A DNA stretch of 64,000 nt from Parendozoicomonas haliclonae (GTDB lineage: Bacteria > Pseudomonadota > Gammaproteobacteria > Pseudomonadales > Endozoicomonadaceae): assembly GCF_900174585.1 (NCBI RefSeq), contig NZ_FWPT01000001.1, positions 124,001 through 188,000 on the forward strand, in the 5' to 3' direction. The first letter of the stretch is position 1; the number at the start of each line of letters is the position of its first letter. Shown here piece by piece: positions 18,442 to 26,669 of the stretch. The notes below the pieces were generated by a model. It saw nothing but the letters and a program-made list of their open reading frames with translations. It ran no database searches and was not told the DNA's origin. A program made the position numbers and the translations under genes.

Positions 18442-18536
18442 CGGAATGGATAGTGCTCCTCCCGCTCCAGCAATACGTCCATGTATTGAGTCGCTAGCCG
18501 GGCATCCTGCCCTTTGGCTGAGCAATATCAATTCCG
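18442..18536 (-). repeat. Two-hairpin intergenic element, copy B
   Basis: Outer arms 18442-18457 and 18521-18536 pair over 16 bases with two mismatches. Inside are CAATAC/GTATTG (18471-18476, 18483-18488) and GGGCA/TGCCC (18500-18504, 18508-18512). On minus the loops read ATGGAC and GGA. The constant CCAAAGG precedes the first hairpin, and CGGGAGGAGCA precedes the closing arm. Arm and stem sequences differ from copy A while pairing is kept. It lies downstream of pth on plus and beyond the focA terminator on minus. Confidence 0.78.
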
Positions 18537-18571
18537 ACTCTCTCTTTATCTGCGCCTATATCTCAGGCAAT

Positions 18572-18598
18572 AAAAAAGCGGACTCAAAGAATCCGCTT
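18572..18598 (-). terminator. Terminator after focA
   Basis: On minus, AAGCGGA/TCCGCTT (7 bp) is followed by TTTTTTATTG, 20 bases beyond the focA stop. Confidence 0.85.
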
Positions 18599-18618
18599 TC
18601 GACATATCTTGAAGTCGC

Positions 18619-19470
18619 TTAGTGCTTCTTCAGGAACACGCCCCAGTTAAACAGGCCAATCAGGATAGAACCGCCGATGATGTTGCCGATGGTGACAGGC
18701 AGCAGGTTCATCCACAGGATATTATCCAGGGTGATATTGGAGAAGTATTCCGGAGTCTTGCCAATCTCTGCCCAGAACTCTGGTGCTGCAACAGACTTGA
18801 TGGCCAGACCTACAGGCAGCAGGTACATGTTGGCGATAGAGTGCTCGAAACCGGCTGCGATAAACATGGCAACAGGAAGAACCATAGCCAGCATCTTGCC
18901 GCTGGCGGCACGGGCACTGTAGCTCATCCAGACGGCCATGCAGACCATCAGGTTACACAGGATACCCAGAACCAGTGCCTGCCCAAAGGAGTGGCTTAGC
19001 TTGGCGTTGGCAATGTACAGGGCGGAGTGACCAATCTCACCATGACCGCCATGCCACTGATCGGTGTAGACAATCATCCAGACAATCATCAGGGAACCAA
19101 TCAGGTTGCCTACATAGACAACGCCCCAGTTCTTGAGCATTTGAGGAATAGAAACCTTGCCACTGGCGGCAGGAATGGCAATCAGGGTGCTGCTGGTGAA
19201 CAGGTCTCCGCCGCACAGAACGACAGCCATTAGACCCATACTGAAGGTGATACCACCAATCAGCTTGGCCATCCCGTAAGGCATATCTCCGGCGCCGGCC
19301 GAGACGGTGGTGTAGAAGACACCAGCCAGAGAAATCATCATGCCCGCCATAATGGCCAGCAGCAGAGTTTTGGAAACGGCTTTGTTCGCCTTGCCAAGAG
19401 CTATCTGTTCGCCAAGCTCGGCCATTGCATACGGCGAACGGGCTCCGGTTTCCAGAGCATTTGCTGTCAT
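18619..19470 (-). CDS. focA: Formate transporter, FocA/NirC family
   Basis: A pentameric inner-membrane channel/transporter for formate. 283 residues with six hydrophobic segments. It follows E. coli FocA closely: MPYGMAKLIGGITFSMGLM, the CGGDLFTSSTLI omega loop, NLMVCMAVWMSYSARAASGKM, FEHSIANMYLLPVG (with the gating/conducting His) and PVTIGNIIGGSILIG. No pfl gene follows, so it is separate from its usual pflB partner. About 240 AT-rich bases upstream separate it from the next gene on the same strand. I found no convincing FNR box there. Confidence 0.92.
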   Translation of the reverse strand: MTANALETGARSPYAMAELGEQIALGKANKAVSKTLLLAIMAGMMISLAGVFYTTVSAGAGDMPYGMAKLIGGITFSMGLMAVVLCGGDLFTSSTLIAIPAASGKVSIPQMLKNWGVVYVGNLIGSLMIVWMIVYTDQWHGGHGEIGHSALYIANAKLSHSFGQALVLGILCNLMVCMAVWMSYSARAASGKMLAMVLPVAMFIAAGFEHSIANMYLLPVGLAIKSVAAPEFWAEIGKTPEYFSNITLDNILWMNLLPVTIGNIIGGSILIGLFNWGVFLKKH

Positions 19471-19711
19471 CGAGTTGTTACCGGTTTATCTCAAAGGGGG
19501 AAAGACCCAAGTGGATCTACGAGTGTTGTTAGAATGTAATGAACAACACCATAAGACGGAATACTCTTCAACAAAATACGTAGCTTTTCGACAAATTTTG
19601 CACAATTTACATTTTGCAGAGTTTACAGAGTTAGAACAGATAGAGGTTAGCCCCTATCTGTTTAACGTCAATTGCAGAAACTCATTTACGACAGTGTTCT
19701 TGTTTGGGTGT

Positions 19712-20155
19712 CTAATTCACAGCGCTGGCTCGCTGGTAATCATCTTCCAGCCGCACGATATCCTGTTCGTCACAATCACCCTGCTGCACCTCCGCAATGA
19801 TAAGAGGGGTATCTCCTGTTGCAGCAGCGCGATGTCTGCTGCCTGCAGGCACATGGAATATCATCCCTTTATCAACGTTTGTGAATTGCTGATCACCTAC
19901 CGTCACTGTCCCGCTTCCCTCCAGAATGAGCCAGAACTCGTCCCGGTGTTGATGGGTTTGCAAGCTAAAACGGTGCCCGGGATCAACCGTTAAACGCTTG
20001 ATGACATAGTCTGTTCCACTCCCCAGAACTTCATATTTCCCCCAGGGTTTTTCAACGGTGAAAGGTTCATCTGCAAAAGTTGTCAGAGCAAAGAGTGCCG
20101 CAGCTACAAAAGTCAGCCACTGGAGATATGGGACACAGGTTTTATTTCTCAGCAT
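19712..20155 (-). CDS. Exported cupin related to the C-terminal domain of type II phosphomannose isomerase/ManC
   Basis: 147 residues. Residues 1-28 look like a signal peptide (hydrophobic core LTFVAAALFALTTFA, then DEPF). The rest is one cupin: VEKPWGKYEVLGSG, the metal motif QTHQHRDEFWLILEGSG, IFHVPAGSRHRA and the closing EVQQGDCDEQDIVRLEDDY. This pattern is that of the isomerase half of bifunctional ManC/AlgA proteins, which is normally cytoplasmic and fused to a guanylyltransferase. A free-standing, apparently secreted copy is unusual. Substrate unknown. A perfect hairpin lies immediately upstream of the ATG. Confidence 0.75.
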   Translation of the reverse strand: MLRNKTCVPYLQWLTFVAAALFALTTFADEPFTVEKPWGKYEVLGSGTDYVIKRLTVDPGHRFSLQTHQHRDEFWLILEGSGTVTVGDQQFTNVDKGMIFHVPAGSRHRAAATGDTPLIIAEVQQGDCDEQDIVRLEDDYQRASAVN

Positions 20156-20157
20156 GA

Positions 20158-20187
20158 TACCGCCACTTATTGTTGGGAGTGGCGGTA
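20158..20187 (-). promoter_or_regulatory. 10-bp hairpin covering the cupin ribosome-binding region
   Basis: TACCGCCACT (20158-20167) pairs perfectly with AGTGGCGGTA (20178-20187), 2 bases upstream of the cupin ATG. The only candidate Shine-Dalgarno (GGCGGT on minus) lies in the stem nearest the start. It may mask initiation or act as a weak terminator for the upstream gene; no T-run follows. Confidence 0.5.
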
Positions 20188-20239
20188 TATAGAGCAGGTT
20201 AACAAGAGCTGCCAGATATTGTGGCCTTGAGCGATAGAG

Positions 20240-21085
20240 TTAGCCCTGTCTCTGACGCTGCGAGTTGCGCAGAGCCTCTTCCTGTTGGGTAATCTCTATA
20301 GCTGTCAGACCGGCTTTGCGGCCTTTCAGGTAGCGTAGATAGGCCGGTATATGGGTTTTTCCCAGATACTCATCCAGATAGGGCAGGAAGCCCGCATAGT
20401 TGCCCTTGAATTTGGCATGATGGAAGTCGTGGTAGACCGGGCCTTTGTACAGCGGAAAGAGATGAGCGGGGTTCCAGGGAACGTCGTAGCCGATATGCCC
20501 GTCTGCCCCTTCAATCTGCCGAATCGCAACCCAGATCCAGACCACATAGATATGGGCACCGATCAGCATCGGACCAACCAGCGCCAGCCCGGCAGTCAGC
20601 ACATATTCGACCCAATGCATGTAGTTGCCATTGATGCCGCAGGTATTGCGGATGCGATGATGAACACTGTGAATATGCTTCAGCAGCCATTTGTTCTCAT
20701 GCATGTAGCGATGCATCCAGTAATAGAGAAAGTCATCCAGCAGCACAAAGAACAAAAGCTGAAGAATGATGATGTACCAGGCCGGCAAATCCCAGTTATG
20801 GACAGCCGTCAGTTTCATCAAGGGCCAGAACAGGATTAAAAGACCAATCAATATCATGTTATTGATGATGATCCGGCCAAAGGAGGGCCAGAGATACTTT
20901 TTCATCTCGAACGGTTTTTGTTGAATCTTGTATTTCTTAAGAGAGGGAGGATCAATCCAGGCGACGATGGTCCAGGGAATGGCCACGGTTAAAAATGTGA
21001 GCATGCTGATGGCCAGAGTGGCCATAGGATACTGCCAGAACCAGGGATCGTTATAAAACCCCTGCCAGAGCGCGAGTACATCCAT
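20240..21085 (-). CDS. Sterol desaturase/fatty acid hydroxylase superfamily protein
   Basis: 281 residues with four or more membrane segments (from about 17-40, 75-95 and 100-120). It has the di-iron histidine boxes of the superfamily: HRYMH, HSVHHRIRN and HDFHHAKF, preceded by LLDDFLYYWMHRY. Such enzymes use O2 to hydroxylate or desaturate lipids or sterols at the membrane. The actual substrate cannot be told from sequence. It is followed on minus by the exported cupin and preceded by the EEP-family enzyme. No electron-transfer partner is adjacent. Confidence 0.85.
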   Translation of the reverse strand: MDVLALWQGFYNDPWFWQYPMATLAISMLTFLTVAIPWTIVAWIDPPSLKKYKIQQKPFEMKKYLWPSFGRIIINNMILIGLLILFWPLMKLTAVHNWDLPAWYIIILQLLFFVLLDDFLYYWMHRYMHENKWLLKHIHSVHHRIRNTCGINGNYMHWVEYVLTAGLALVGPMLIGAHIYVVWIWVAIRQIEGADGHIGYDVPWNPAHLFPLYKGPVYHDFHHAKFKGNYAGFLPYLDEYLGKTHIPAYLRYLKGRKAGLTAIEITQQEEALRNSQRQRQG

Positions 21086-21197
21086 GAGTAACCCGTATTA
21101 TTATTTTTATCAGGTCAGCTCATCATAATCGGTAATACACTCGCAGGAAAACCGGTTGAATAGAAGCTGTCTTCTATTCAACCGGAGAGGACATGTC

Positions 21198-22346
21198 TTA
21201 CTGGAAGCTGTAGTCAGTGATAACCGGGTAATGGTCGGATGGGTAAACCAGTCCACCATTACGGTATCCCTGATGCATGGTTTTATCTATCGCGGACTTC
21301 TTCCGGGTCAGACCTTTACCATCACTGGCATGGCCCATGCTGTAGGTCCAGTCAATGGGGTACACAGGGCTGCCAAAGCGACCGGCGATCTTGCCAAAGT
21401 TATGGAAGGTTTCTGATTCATCCGGCAGTGTGCCCAGGGCATACCAGCGGGCATTCAGACGATAGAAGTCGTCATTCATGGCTGTACCATTCTGGATGGT
21501 CGAGAGAGTCAACGACATTGGCAGGTTCAGGTAGTTGGCTCCATAACTGCCAAGCAGAACAACTGGCTCTACACGACCATCTTCAGTCGTTGCTTTCTCG
21601 AAGATAAACTGGCGAAGCTGACCAAGGGCGTAAGAGCGTGCCGCAGTCAGCTGCAGGCCATCAACGGTCTCCGGATTATTGTTGTCGTACATCTTGGTGT
21701 TGAACACCCAGGTGATCCGACCGGAAGTCTTGTCACGCAGTTTGGCATAAGTGAGATGACGGGGTTTGAATGCGCCGAAATCGACAGCAACAGTCTCCAG
21801 CACTGGAATGGCAGCGGTACCGATATTCACAACAACATTGGCAAACCCTTGCTCCAGCCAGGCTTCCACAGCCGAGTTTTTCAGACCATCAAAGCCATAC
21901 CACTTGTTACCCTTCTCGAGAATATCGAAGCGGCTTTTGCGCACGTAGATGGCGTTGTATTCGCTAATGGTGATTCCACCCATCCCCTGGCCGATTCTGT
22001 GGTAGTCATTGCCGATCTTGGCGCCGGCCTTTTCCCAGAGTCGGATAAACGCTGTACCTTCCTCGCCGCCGGCATGGTTGTAGCCGGTTTCCAGAGAACG
22101 TAGCTGGGAGTAGTAACCTTCCTGGGTGCCGAGAATATCCGGGTTATTGGCCTGAACACTGCGGATCACGGCGCCAAACCGGCCTTTCCAGGCGATATCA
22201 CCTTCATCGCCGGAGGTCTTGTGGCGGATGTTGAGCGTCATGGCCCGCAGGTTGTCCGAGTCGTCTGCGAAAGCCGGTGCGATACCGGCTGAGGTCAGGG
22301 CAAGACCGGCCAGCAATGCCAGTGAGCGGGTAAGCCGTCCTTTCAT
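21198..22346 (-). CDS. Secreted endonuclease/exonuclease/phosphatase-family protein
   Basis: 382 residues with a Sec signal peptide (LALLAGLALTSAGIAPAFA-DDSD). The EEP fold is recognised from MTLNIRH near the mature N-terminus (metal/Asn), ILGTQEG (catalytic Glu), and the C-terminal PSDHYPVITDY (Asp-His). The family includes DNases, sphingomyelinases and inositol phosphatases. The export signal rules out a DNA-repair role but does not choose between extracellular nuclease and lipid phosphodiesterase. It lies in the accessory block next to other lipid-related genes. Confidence 0.82.
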   Translation of the reverse strand: MKGRLTRSLALLAGLALTSAGIAPAFADDSDNLRAMTLNIRHKTSGDEGDIAWKGRFGAVIRSVQANNPDILGTQEGYYSQLRSLETGYNHAGGEEGTAFIRLWEKAGAKIGNDYHRIGQGMGGITISEYNAIYVRKSRFDILEKGNKWYGFDGLKNSAVEAWLEQGFANVVVNIGTAAIPVLETVAVDFGAFKPRHLTYAKLRDKTSGRITWVFNTKMYDNNNPETVDGLQLTAARSYALGQLRQFIFEKATTEDGRVEPVVLLGSYGANYLNLPMSLTLSTIQNGTAMNDDFYRLNARWYALGTLPDESETFHNFGKIAGRFGSPVYPIDWTYSMGHASDGKGLTRKKSAIDKTMHQGYRNGGLVYPSDHYPVITDYSFQ

Positions 22347-22431
22347 GGGGTGTCCTTGTTATGGCTTTTATTAAATTGCCCCCGGTAAAACGGGGGCTTC
22401 TTCTGTTTTTATTTTCTGGTGGTCTTTCTGG

Positions 22432-24729
22432 CTACAGCGTTAGCAGATAGGTCACCAGATCATTCATATCTTCTGCCTTCTCGGCACACCAGGGGTGTGG
22501 TGTTGCCGGCATACCGATAGGGGCGGGTGCGCCCATTTCGTCCTGCCCCCATTCACGGCGCATTTTCTGGAAATCCCAATAGAAGTATTGGTCATCAAAG
22601 TCAGGCCGTACAAAGTAGCGATGGCGCTTGATAAAGCGCTTCCGCTTCTGGTGGATATCGTTCTTCTTCTCAATCACCGGTACCGGCACCCGGAAGACAT
22701 CGCCTTTGCGGTTGAGTGATGGGTAAGGATCAATCTCATCCGGGAACGACTTGCTGGCATCGTTGAGTGCAGGATGCAGCGTGTAGTAACGGTTATAGAG
22801 CGATGAACCTTCCTGACAGCGTTGCGGATTCACCAGATCTTCAATATTCCGCACATGGCCGTCAGAGAGCAGCCCGCGCTGCTGGGTCCAGTAGATATCC
22901 CGCAGGAAGGAGACCCGGATAGACTGTTGGTTCTTCTGGTAAATCGTAGGCGCGAAGAAGCGGCCCACTTCAGAGAGAGGAATCATCTGTTCATTGGTGT
23001 GGAGACCAACCTTGTCGGTATGACAGCTGGCACAGGCTTTGTCATAAGTTTGCTTGCCGCGGGCAACAGTCGCGCTGACTGACGGAATGTTCTGCCAGCC
23101 GGTCTGCACAAAGGCGCCTTCGGAGCCGGGAGCATCACCGGGCATTAGGCCTTTATGACGAAGCCACCGGTAGAGACCCACGTTGCGCAGCTCATCGTCA
23201 TACTGGTCGAGAGTGGTCATGTAAGCGGTCAGCGCCTTCAACGGCTGGGCATACATGGCACCCATGGCACCGTCCGGTTCTTCCGAGTGAATGTAGGAAC
23301 CCTCAAAGCCAACATAGCTCTCGGTATGGGACAGCGAGCGTCGTATACCGGTGTAGAAAGTCACGTTGGGAATCGCGATGGGAGAGAACTGGTTATCGTT
23401 GTCAGTCTCAGAACCTTCACCGACAATCCGGATCATATTGTGCTCACCGGCGCCCTGAGGCATGTGGTAGATCAGCAGATCCTTGGCCACATCCTTATTG
23501 CCGGGCATAAAGGCCGGACCATCCTCTTTGGTATAGATACCCTCAAAGGTTTTGGTTTGCAGGCCATCCTTGTGCTGCAGGATTGCCCACTTCATTGACC
23601 ATTTCGGGTTAGGCAGGCCGGGAACAATCTTGGTGACGATATCCCCCGGAGCACGCTCCCAGGTAATCCGGTTGCCATGGCAGGATGCACAGTTAAAGCC
23701 GGCCCATGAGCCATCACCCTTATAAGGATCGACAGCTTCGGCGTAGCGATAGCCGGCCCAACCGGTATTTGTCGTCATACCGGAGTGTTTTTGCGGACCG
23801 GTGCCCAGCAGGCCGGGAATTGGTGAAGGCATGGGGTAGCGGTCAAAGTGCACTGGCTTGATCGCTTCATCCGGTACCTGGCCGGGTACGTTCGGGTAGG
23901 CACCGAACAGGTTTTCCAGATCCCAGGCTGAACCACCGGCAACCGGGTCTATCGAGTTGTACTGGAAGATGGCATCCCAGCTCAGATCCCGGAACTGGTG
24001 GGCCAGACCCAGGTTATAATCAAAAGACCAGAACACTTCGCGGCCTTCTCGCACCAGTTCTTCAAACCCCGGGTTGTTCACCTGAACTGTCAGACTGGTG
24101 CCGTAAGGTTCTTCGGAGAGTTTGGAAACCACATCGCATTTGTGATCGAAATCACCAATGATCCGGCGGGTAATGGCATCGATCACATTGTGCGGTTCAC
24201 CGGGGCGGGTATACGACGAGTTATAACCATCCCGCTTTTGAATCTGCAGGGTCAGTGCCAGTTCACCGCTTTCAACATGCACAGGCACGGTGAAGCTGAC
24301 CCGGCTGTTCTCCCAGGACAGAATATCCTTGTTCCAGCGATCAACGACTTTCGTCGTCTCATAATTGACTTCATCCTGAATGGCGAGCTTTTGCTCGAAC
24401 ATGGTCAGGTCAGATTCCAGAACCCGGCTTTTGCCTATCATGATCTTGGTAAAATCAATATCCGGGCCGGCACCAAGGCCACTGCCCGTCAGGGTAACAG
24501 TATCTCCGGGAGCGATAACCGGGATTTGCCCCAGGGCAATGTTGTAAACAATGCCATTCACTTCCGCAGTGTTGATGATGGGAGTGGATACGTTGGCGGC
24601 AGAAGCAGTTCTTTCCTGCTCCCTGGCACCATCAAAGGTGCAGATGTGCTCCTGCTCCGGAAAACTTCCGGGCAGTTTGCAGCCAGCGAGCAAGGCTGCA
24701 GCCCCTGCCCAGACGGCGATACGATGCAT
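22432..24729 (-). CDS. Large diheme c-type cytochrome lipoprotein, RoxA/MauG-like candidate
   Basis: 765 residues. A short signal ends in lipobox LLAGC (Cys16). Residues about 45-165 look like an IPT/TIG-type beta domain (IPVIAPGDTVTLTGSGLG). Two heme motifs, CASCH at 346-350 and CASCH at 565-569, are separated by 219 residues. The C-terminal RDIYWTQQRGLLSDGHVRNIEDLVNP resembles the distal segment of di-heme peroxidase-like proteins. Rubber oxygenase RoxA also has two CXXCH about 200 residues apart in a long polypeptide, so an extracytoplasmic oxygenase or peroxidase is possible. I cannot tell which. The final motif PHPWCAEKAEDM contains one more Cys. Confidence 0.7.
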   Translation of the reverse strand: MHRIAVWAGAAALLAGCKLPGSFPEQEHICTFDGAREQERTASAANVSTPIINTAEVNGIVYNIALGQIPVIAPGDTVTLTGSGLGAGPDIDFTKIMIGKSRVLESDLTMFEQKLAIQDEVNYETTKVVDRWNKDILSWENSRVSFTVPVHVESGELALTLQIQKRDGYNSSYTRPGEPHNVIDAITRRIIGDFDHKCDVVSKLSEEPYGTSLTVQVNNPGFEELVREGREVFWSFDYNLGLAHQFRDLSWDAIFQYNSIDPVAGGSAWDLENLFGAYPNVPGQVPDEAIKPVHFDRYPMPSPIPGLLGTGPQKHSGMTTNTGWAGYRYAEAVDPYKGDGSWAGFNCASCHGNRITWERAPGDIVTKIVPGLPNPKWSMKWAILQHKDGLQTKTFEGIYTKEDGPAFMPGNKDVAKDLLIYHMPQGAGEHNMIRIVGEGSETDNDNQFSPIAIPNVTFYTGIRRSLSHTESYVGFEGSYIHSEEPDGAMGAMYAQPLKALTAYMTTLDQYDDELRNVGLYRWLRHKGLMPGDAPGSEGAFVQTGWQNIPSVSATVARGKQTYDKACASCHTDKVGLHTNEQMIPLSEVGRFFAPTIYQKNQQSIRVSFLRDIYWTQQRGLLSDGHVRNIEDLVNPQRCQEGSSLYNRYYTLHPALNDASKSFPDEIDPYPSLNRKGDVFRVPVPVIEKKNDIHQKRKRFIKRHRYFVRPDFDDQYFYWDFQKMRREWGQDEMGAPAPIGMPATPHPWCAEKAEDMNDLVTYLLTL

Positions 24730-24943
24730 TGTCGGGTCCCCTGATTTTATTATTCTTTTTGTGGACTATCCGAGAGGGATACAGCAGGCCATTACCCGCT
24801 GAAACGACAATTGATGACTGATACTGCGTCAGTCAAATCTTCAGCCGGAACAAAGATGCCTTTTTTTGTACTATGGTGCAAATAATGAAGACAGGTGTCG
24901 GGTATTTGCTGTGATTTTAATGTGATTGGTTATTGGGGATTGG

Positions 24944-26476
24944 TTATTGGGAAGTGGTGAGGGGCACCGGATACTCATACACACCTTCAAAGCGAGTGCC
25001 GGGTTCATGGATACTGAAAATAATAGTCAGGGCATCGCCGGGAACATTTTCTGGAAGATTGATTTCAGCCTGGTAGCTTTGCTCTTCCGCGCGGAATGAT
25101 AGTGGGTGGTCTTCAAGCCAGGGTTCTTCTCTGTCTTTCATCAACAGGGTCACACTGACTTTTATATTTTTGTGGATACGACCGTCCTTTTTGACTTCGA
25201 CCACCGGTATAAACACCTGACCGGGCTCCACCTTTTGATTCTGGTAGCCCATGGAAAATGTCAGGCCATTTAAAAACGCAGGGCTTTTTAACCAGACCGG
25301 TCCTTCTTGCTCATCAAGTGTTGGCTCCTGCATACCGCCGGCCGGAAGGAGTGTGGGTGATAATTCGTTTTGCGAAGCAGGCTCAACCTGATTCGTTTCA
25401 GCGAGTTGCAGCGGTGCAGAATGCTTCCAAAGGTCTTTAAGTGATTTACCGTCACGGCTGTAGCTGATAGTCATACCGAGCATGGACTCATTATCCATCA
25501 CCACCACTTGCCACAGCGCCTCTCCTTGTTTGAGCGTTAGCGTAAAGGCATAGGTCGAGTAAGTCTGTGTGTTGGCTTTCCGTGGTACCAGACCTGTCCA
25601 GGTCAGCCCTGCAGCACCTGAAGAGCCGCTGCTCAGCAGATTGCCCGACAGGTTCATAATCAGTTCGTGCAGAAGAAAACGACCCCGGGCGCTCAGTTCT
25701 TCAGCCATCAAGGGCGTTATGGGTTGAGACGCTGTTTGGCTTTGCTCTGAAGACTTCATGGTGCACTGGCGCGGGCTGACCATCTCTCCCATACAGGCCA
25801 TGCTCAGTTGTTGGTCCGAAAGGCTTCTGAGCAGATCGGCTGCCAGTGTCAGAGTCTGGCTGTTGAAGGCCGTCCCCATAGATTCCTGCCAATGGCGGTA
25901 AGGGTAAACAGACTGTTGTGACGACAGGTCAGGCATCGGGGCGGGTGGAATCTGTCTTGGCCACTGACCAAAAGCCAGAGTCTCGATATCCCACATCTGC
26001 TGCTGGCGAATCACCGACAGCAGGATATTGGCGCCTCTCAGCATCACCTGCGCACTTTTATCCGTGTCTGTCAGAGATAACCGGATACTGGCATCAGCCG
26101 AGGTGGAACCTATTTCGGTAAGTGTGTTGAGCATCCGAATTTGCTGGTTCAGCTGCAGGTAACCCTGTTGGCTCAGAGCTGTCATCAGAAAGCTGTGAAC
26201 TGCGATCCTTTGTTCTGGCTGCAGAGCAAGCCAATGGATACCCGGCTGGTCGCCGGACATCATGTTCAACTCTTGCTCGGAGAACCAGCTCTTCAGCTGG
26301 TTGAAGCGGTGTTCTATACGGGCCTGCTGCTGATCGTGCTGTTGCTGCTCCAGCTCTTTATACAGGGCGGTGTGGCGGCCATCACCGGGCATATCGCCTG
26401 GCTGGGCGGCTGTGACCAGCTCACAGAAGGCCACAATAATGATGAGATAAGCCAGATACTGGCAATAGACTTTCAT
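24944..26476 (-). CDS. Exported protein of unknown function
   Basis: 510 residues with a signal peptide (YLAYLIIIVAFCELVTAAQ). Residues about 40-60 are Gln/His-rich (ELEQQQHDQQQARIEHRF). The middle is mixed helix and strand with no motif I know. The last 110 residues read like a beta-sandwich (FSMGYQNQKVEPGQVFIPVVEV, VTLLMKDREEPW). Intergenic spaces of about 210 and 190 bases on either side suggest its own transcript. A periplasmic or surface role is likely; nothing more specific is supported. Confidence 0.65.
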   Translation of the reverse strand: MKVYCQYLAYLIIIVAFCELVTAAQPGDMPGDGRHTALYKELEQQQHDQQQARIEHRFNQLKSWFSEQELNMMSGDQPGIHWLALQPEQRIAVHSFLMTALSQQGYLQLNQQIRMLNTLTEIGSTSADASIRLSLTDTDKSAQVMLRGANILLSVIRQQQMWDIETLAFGQWPRQIPPAPMPDLSSQQSVYPYRHWQESMGTAFNSQTLTLAADLLRSLSDQQLSMACMGEMVSPRQCTMKSSEQSQTASQPITPLMAEELSARGRFLLHELIMNLSGNLLSSGSSGAAGLTWTGLVPRKANTQTYSTYAFTLTLKQGEALWQVVVMDNESMLGMTISYSRDGKSLKDLWKHSAPLQLAETNQVEPASQNELSPTLLPAGGMQEPTLDEQEGPVWLKSPAFLNGLTFSMGYQNQKVEPGQVFIPVVEVKKDGRIHKNIKVSVTLLMKDREEPWLEDHPLSFRAEEQSYQAEINLPENVPGDALTIIFSIHEPGTRFEGVYEYPVPLTTSQ

Positions 26477-26622
26477 GGCAACAACTCACTACTTTGCATT
26501 TACATCGACCCGGTGCGCTGGATGTGCCCAACATATATCGACGAAAACGCGAGTGAACGGAGTCAAAAGCCTGTCTGATGGAGAAGCCAGCTGTGCTGGT
26601 GGAGAAGATGTCTGATTAGAAA

Positions 26623-26650
26623 ATACCCCCTGAACACAATGGTTCAGGGG
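26623..26650 (-). terminator. Terminator after the OppA-like gene
   Basis: CCCCTGAAC/GTTCAGGGG (9 bp, 6-base loop) lies 20 bases beyond the stop at 26670, followed on minus by GGTATTTTC. Confidence 0.7.
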
Positions 26651-26669
26651 ATAGGCGGAGGTGGCTCTA

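Noticed and set aside
26521-26610. CsrB-like RNA from clustered GGA motifs
   Set aside because: Several GGA occur but not in convincing hairpin loops, and there is no promoter/terminator pair.
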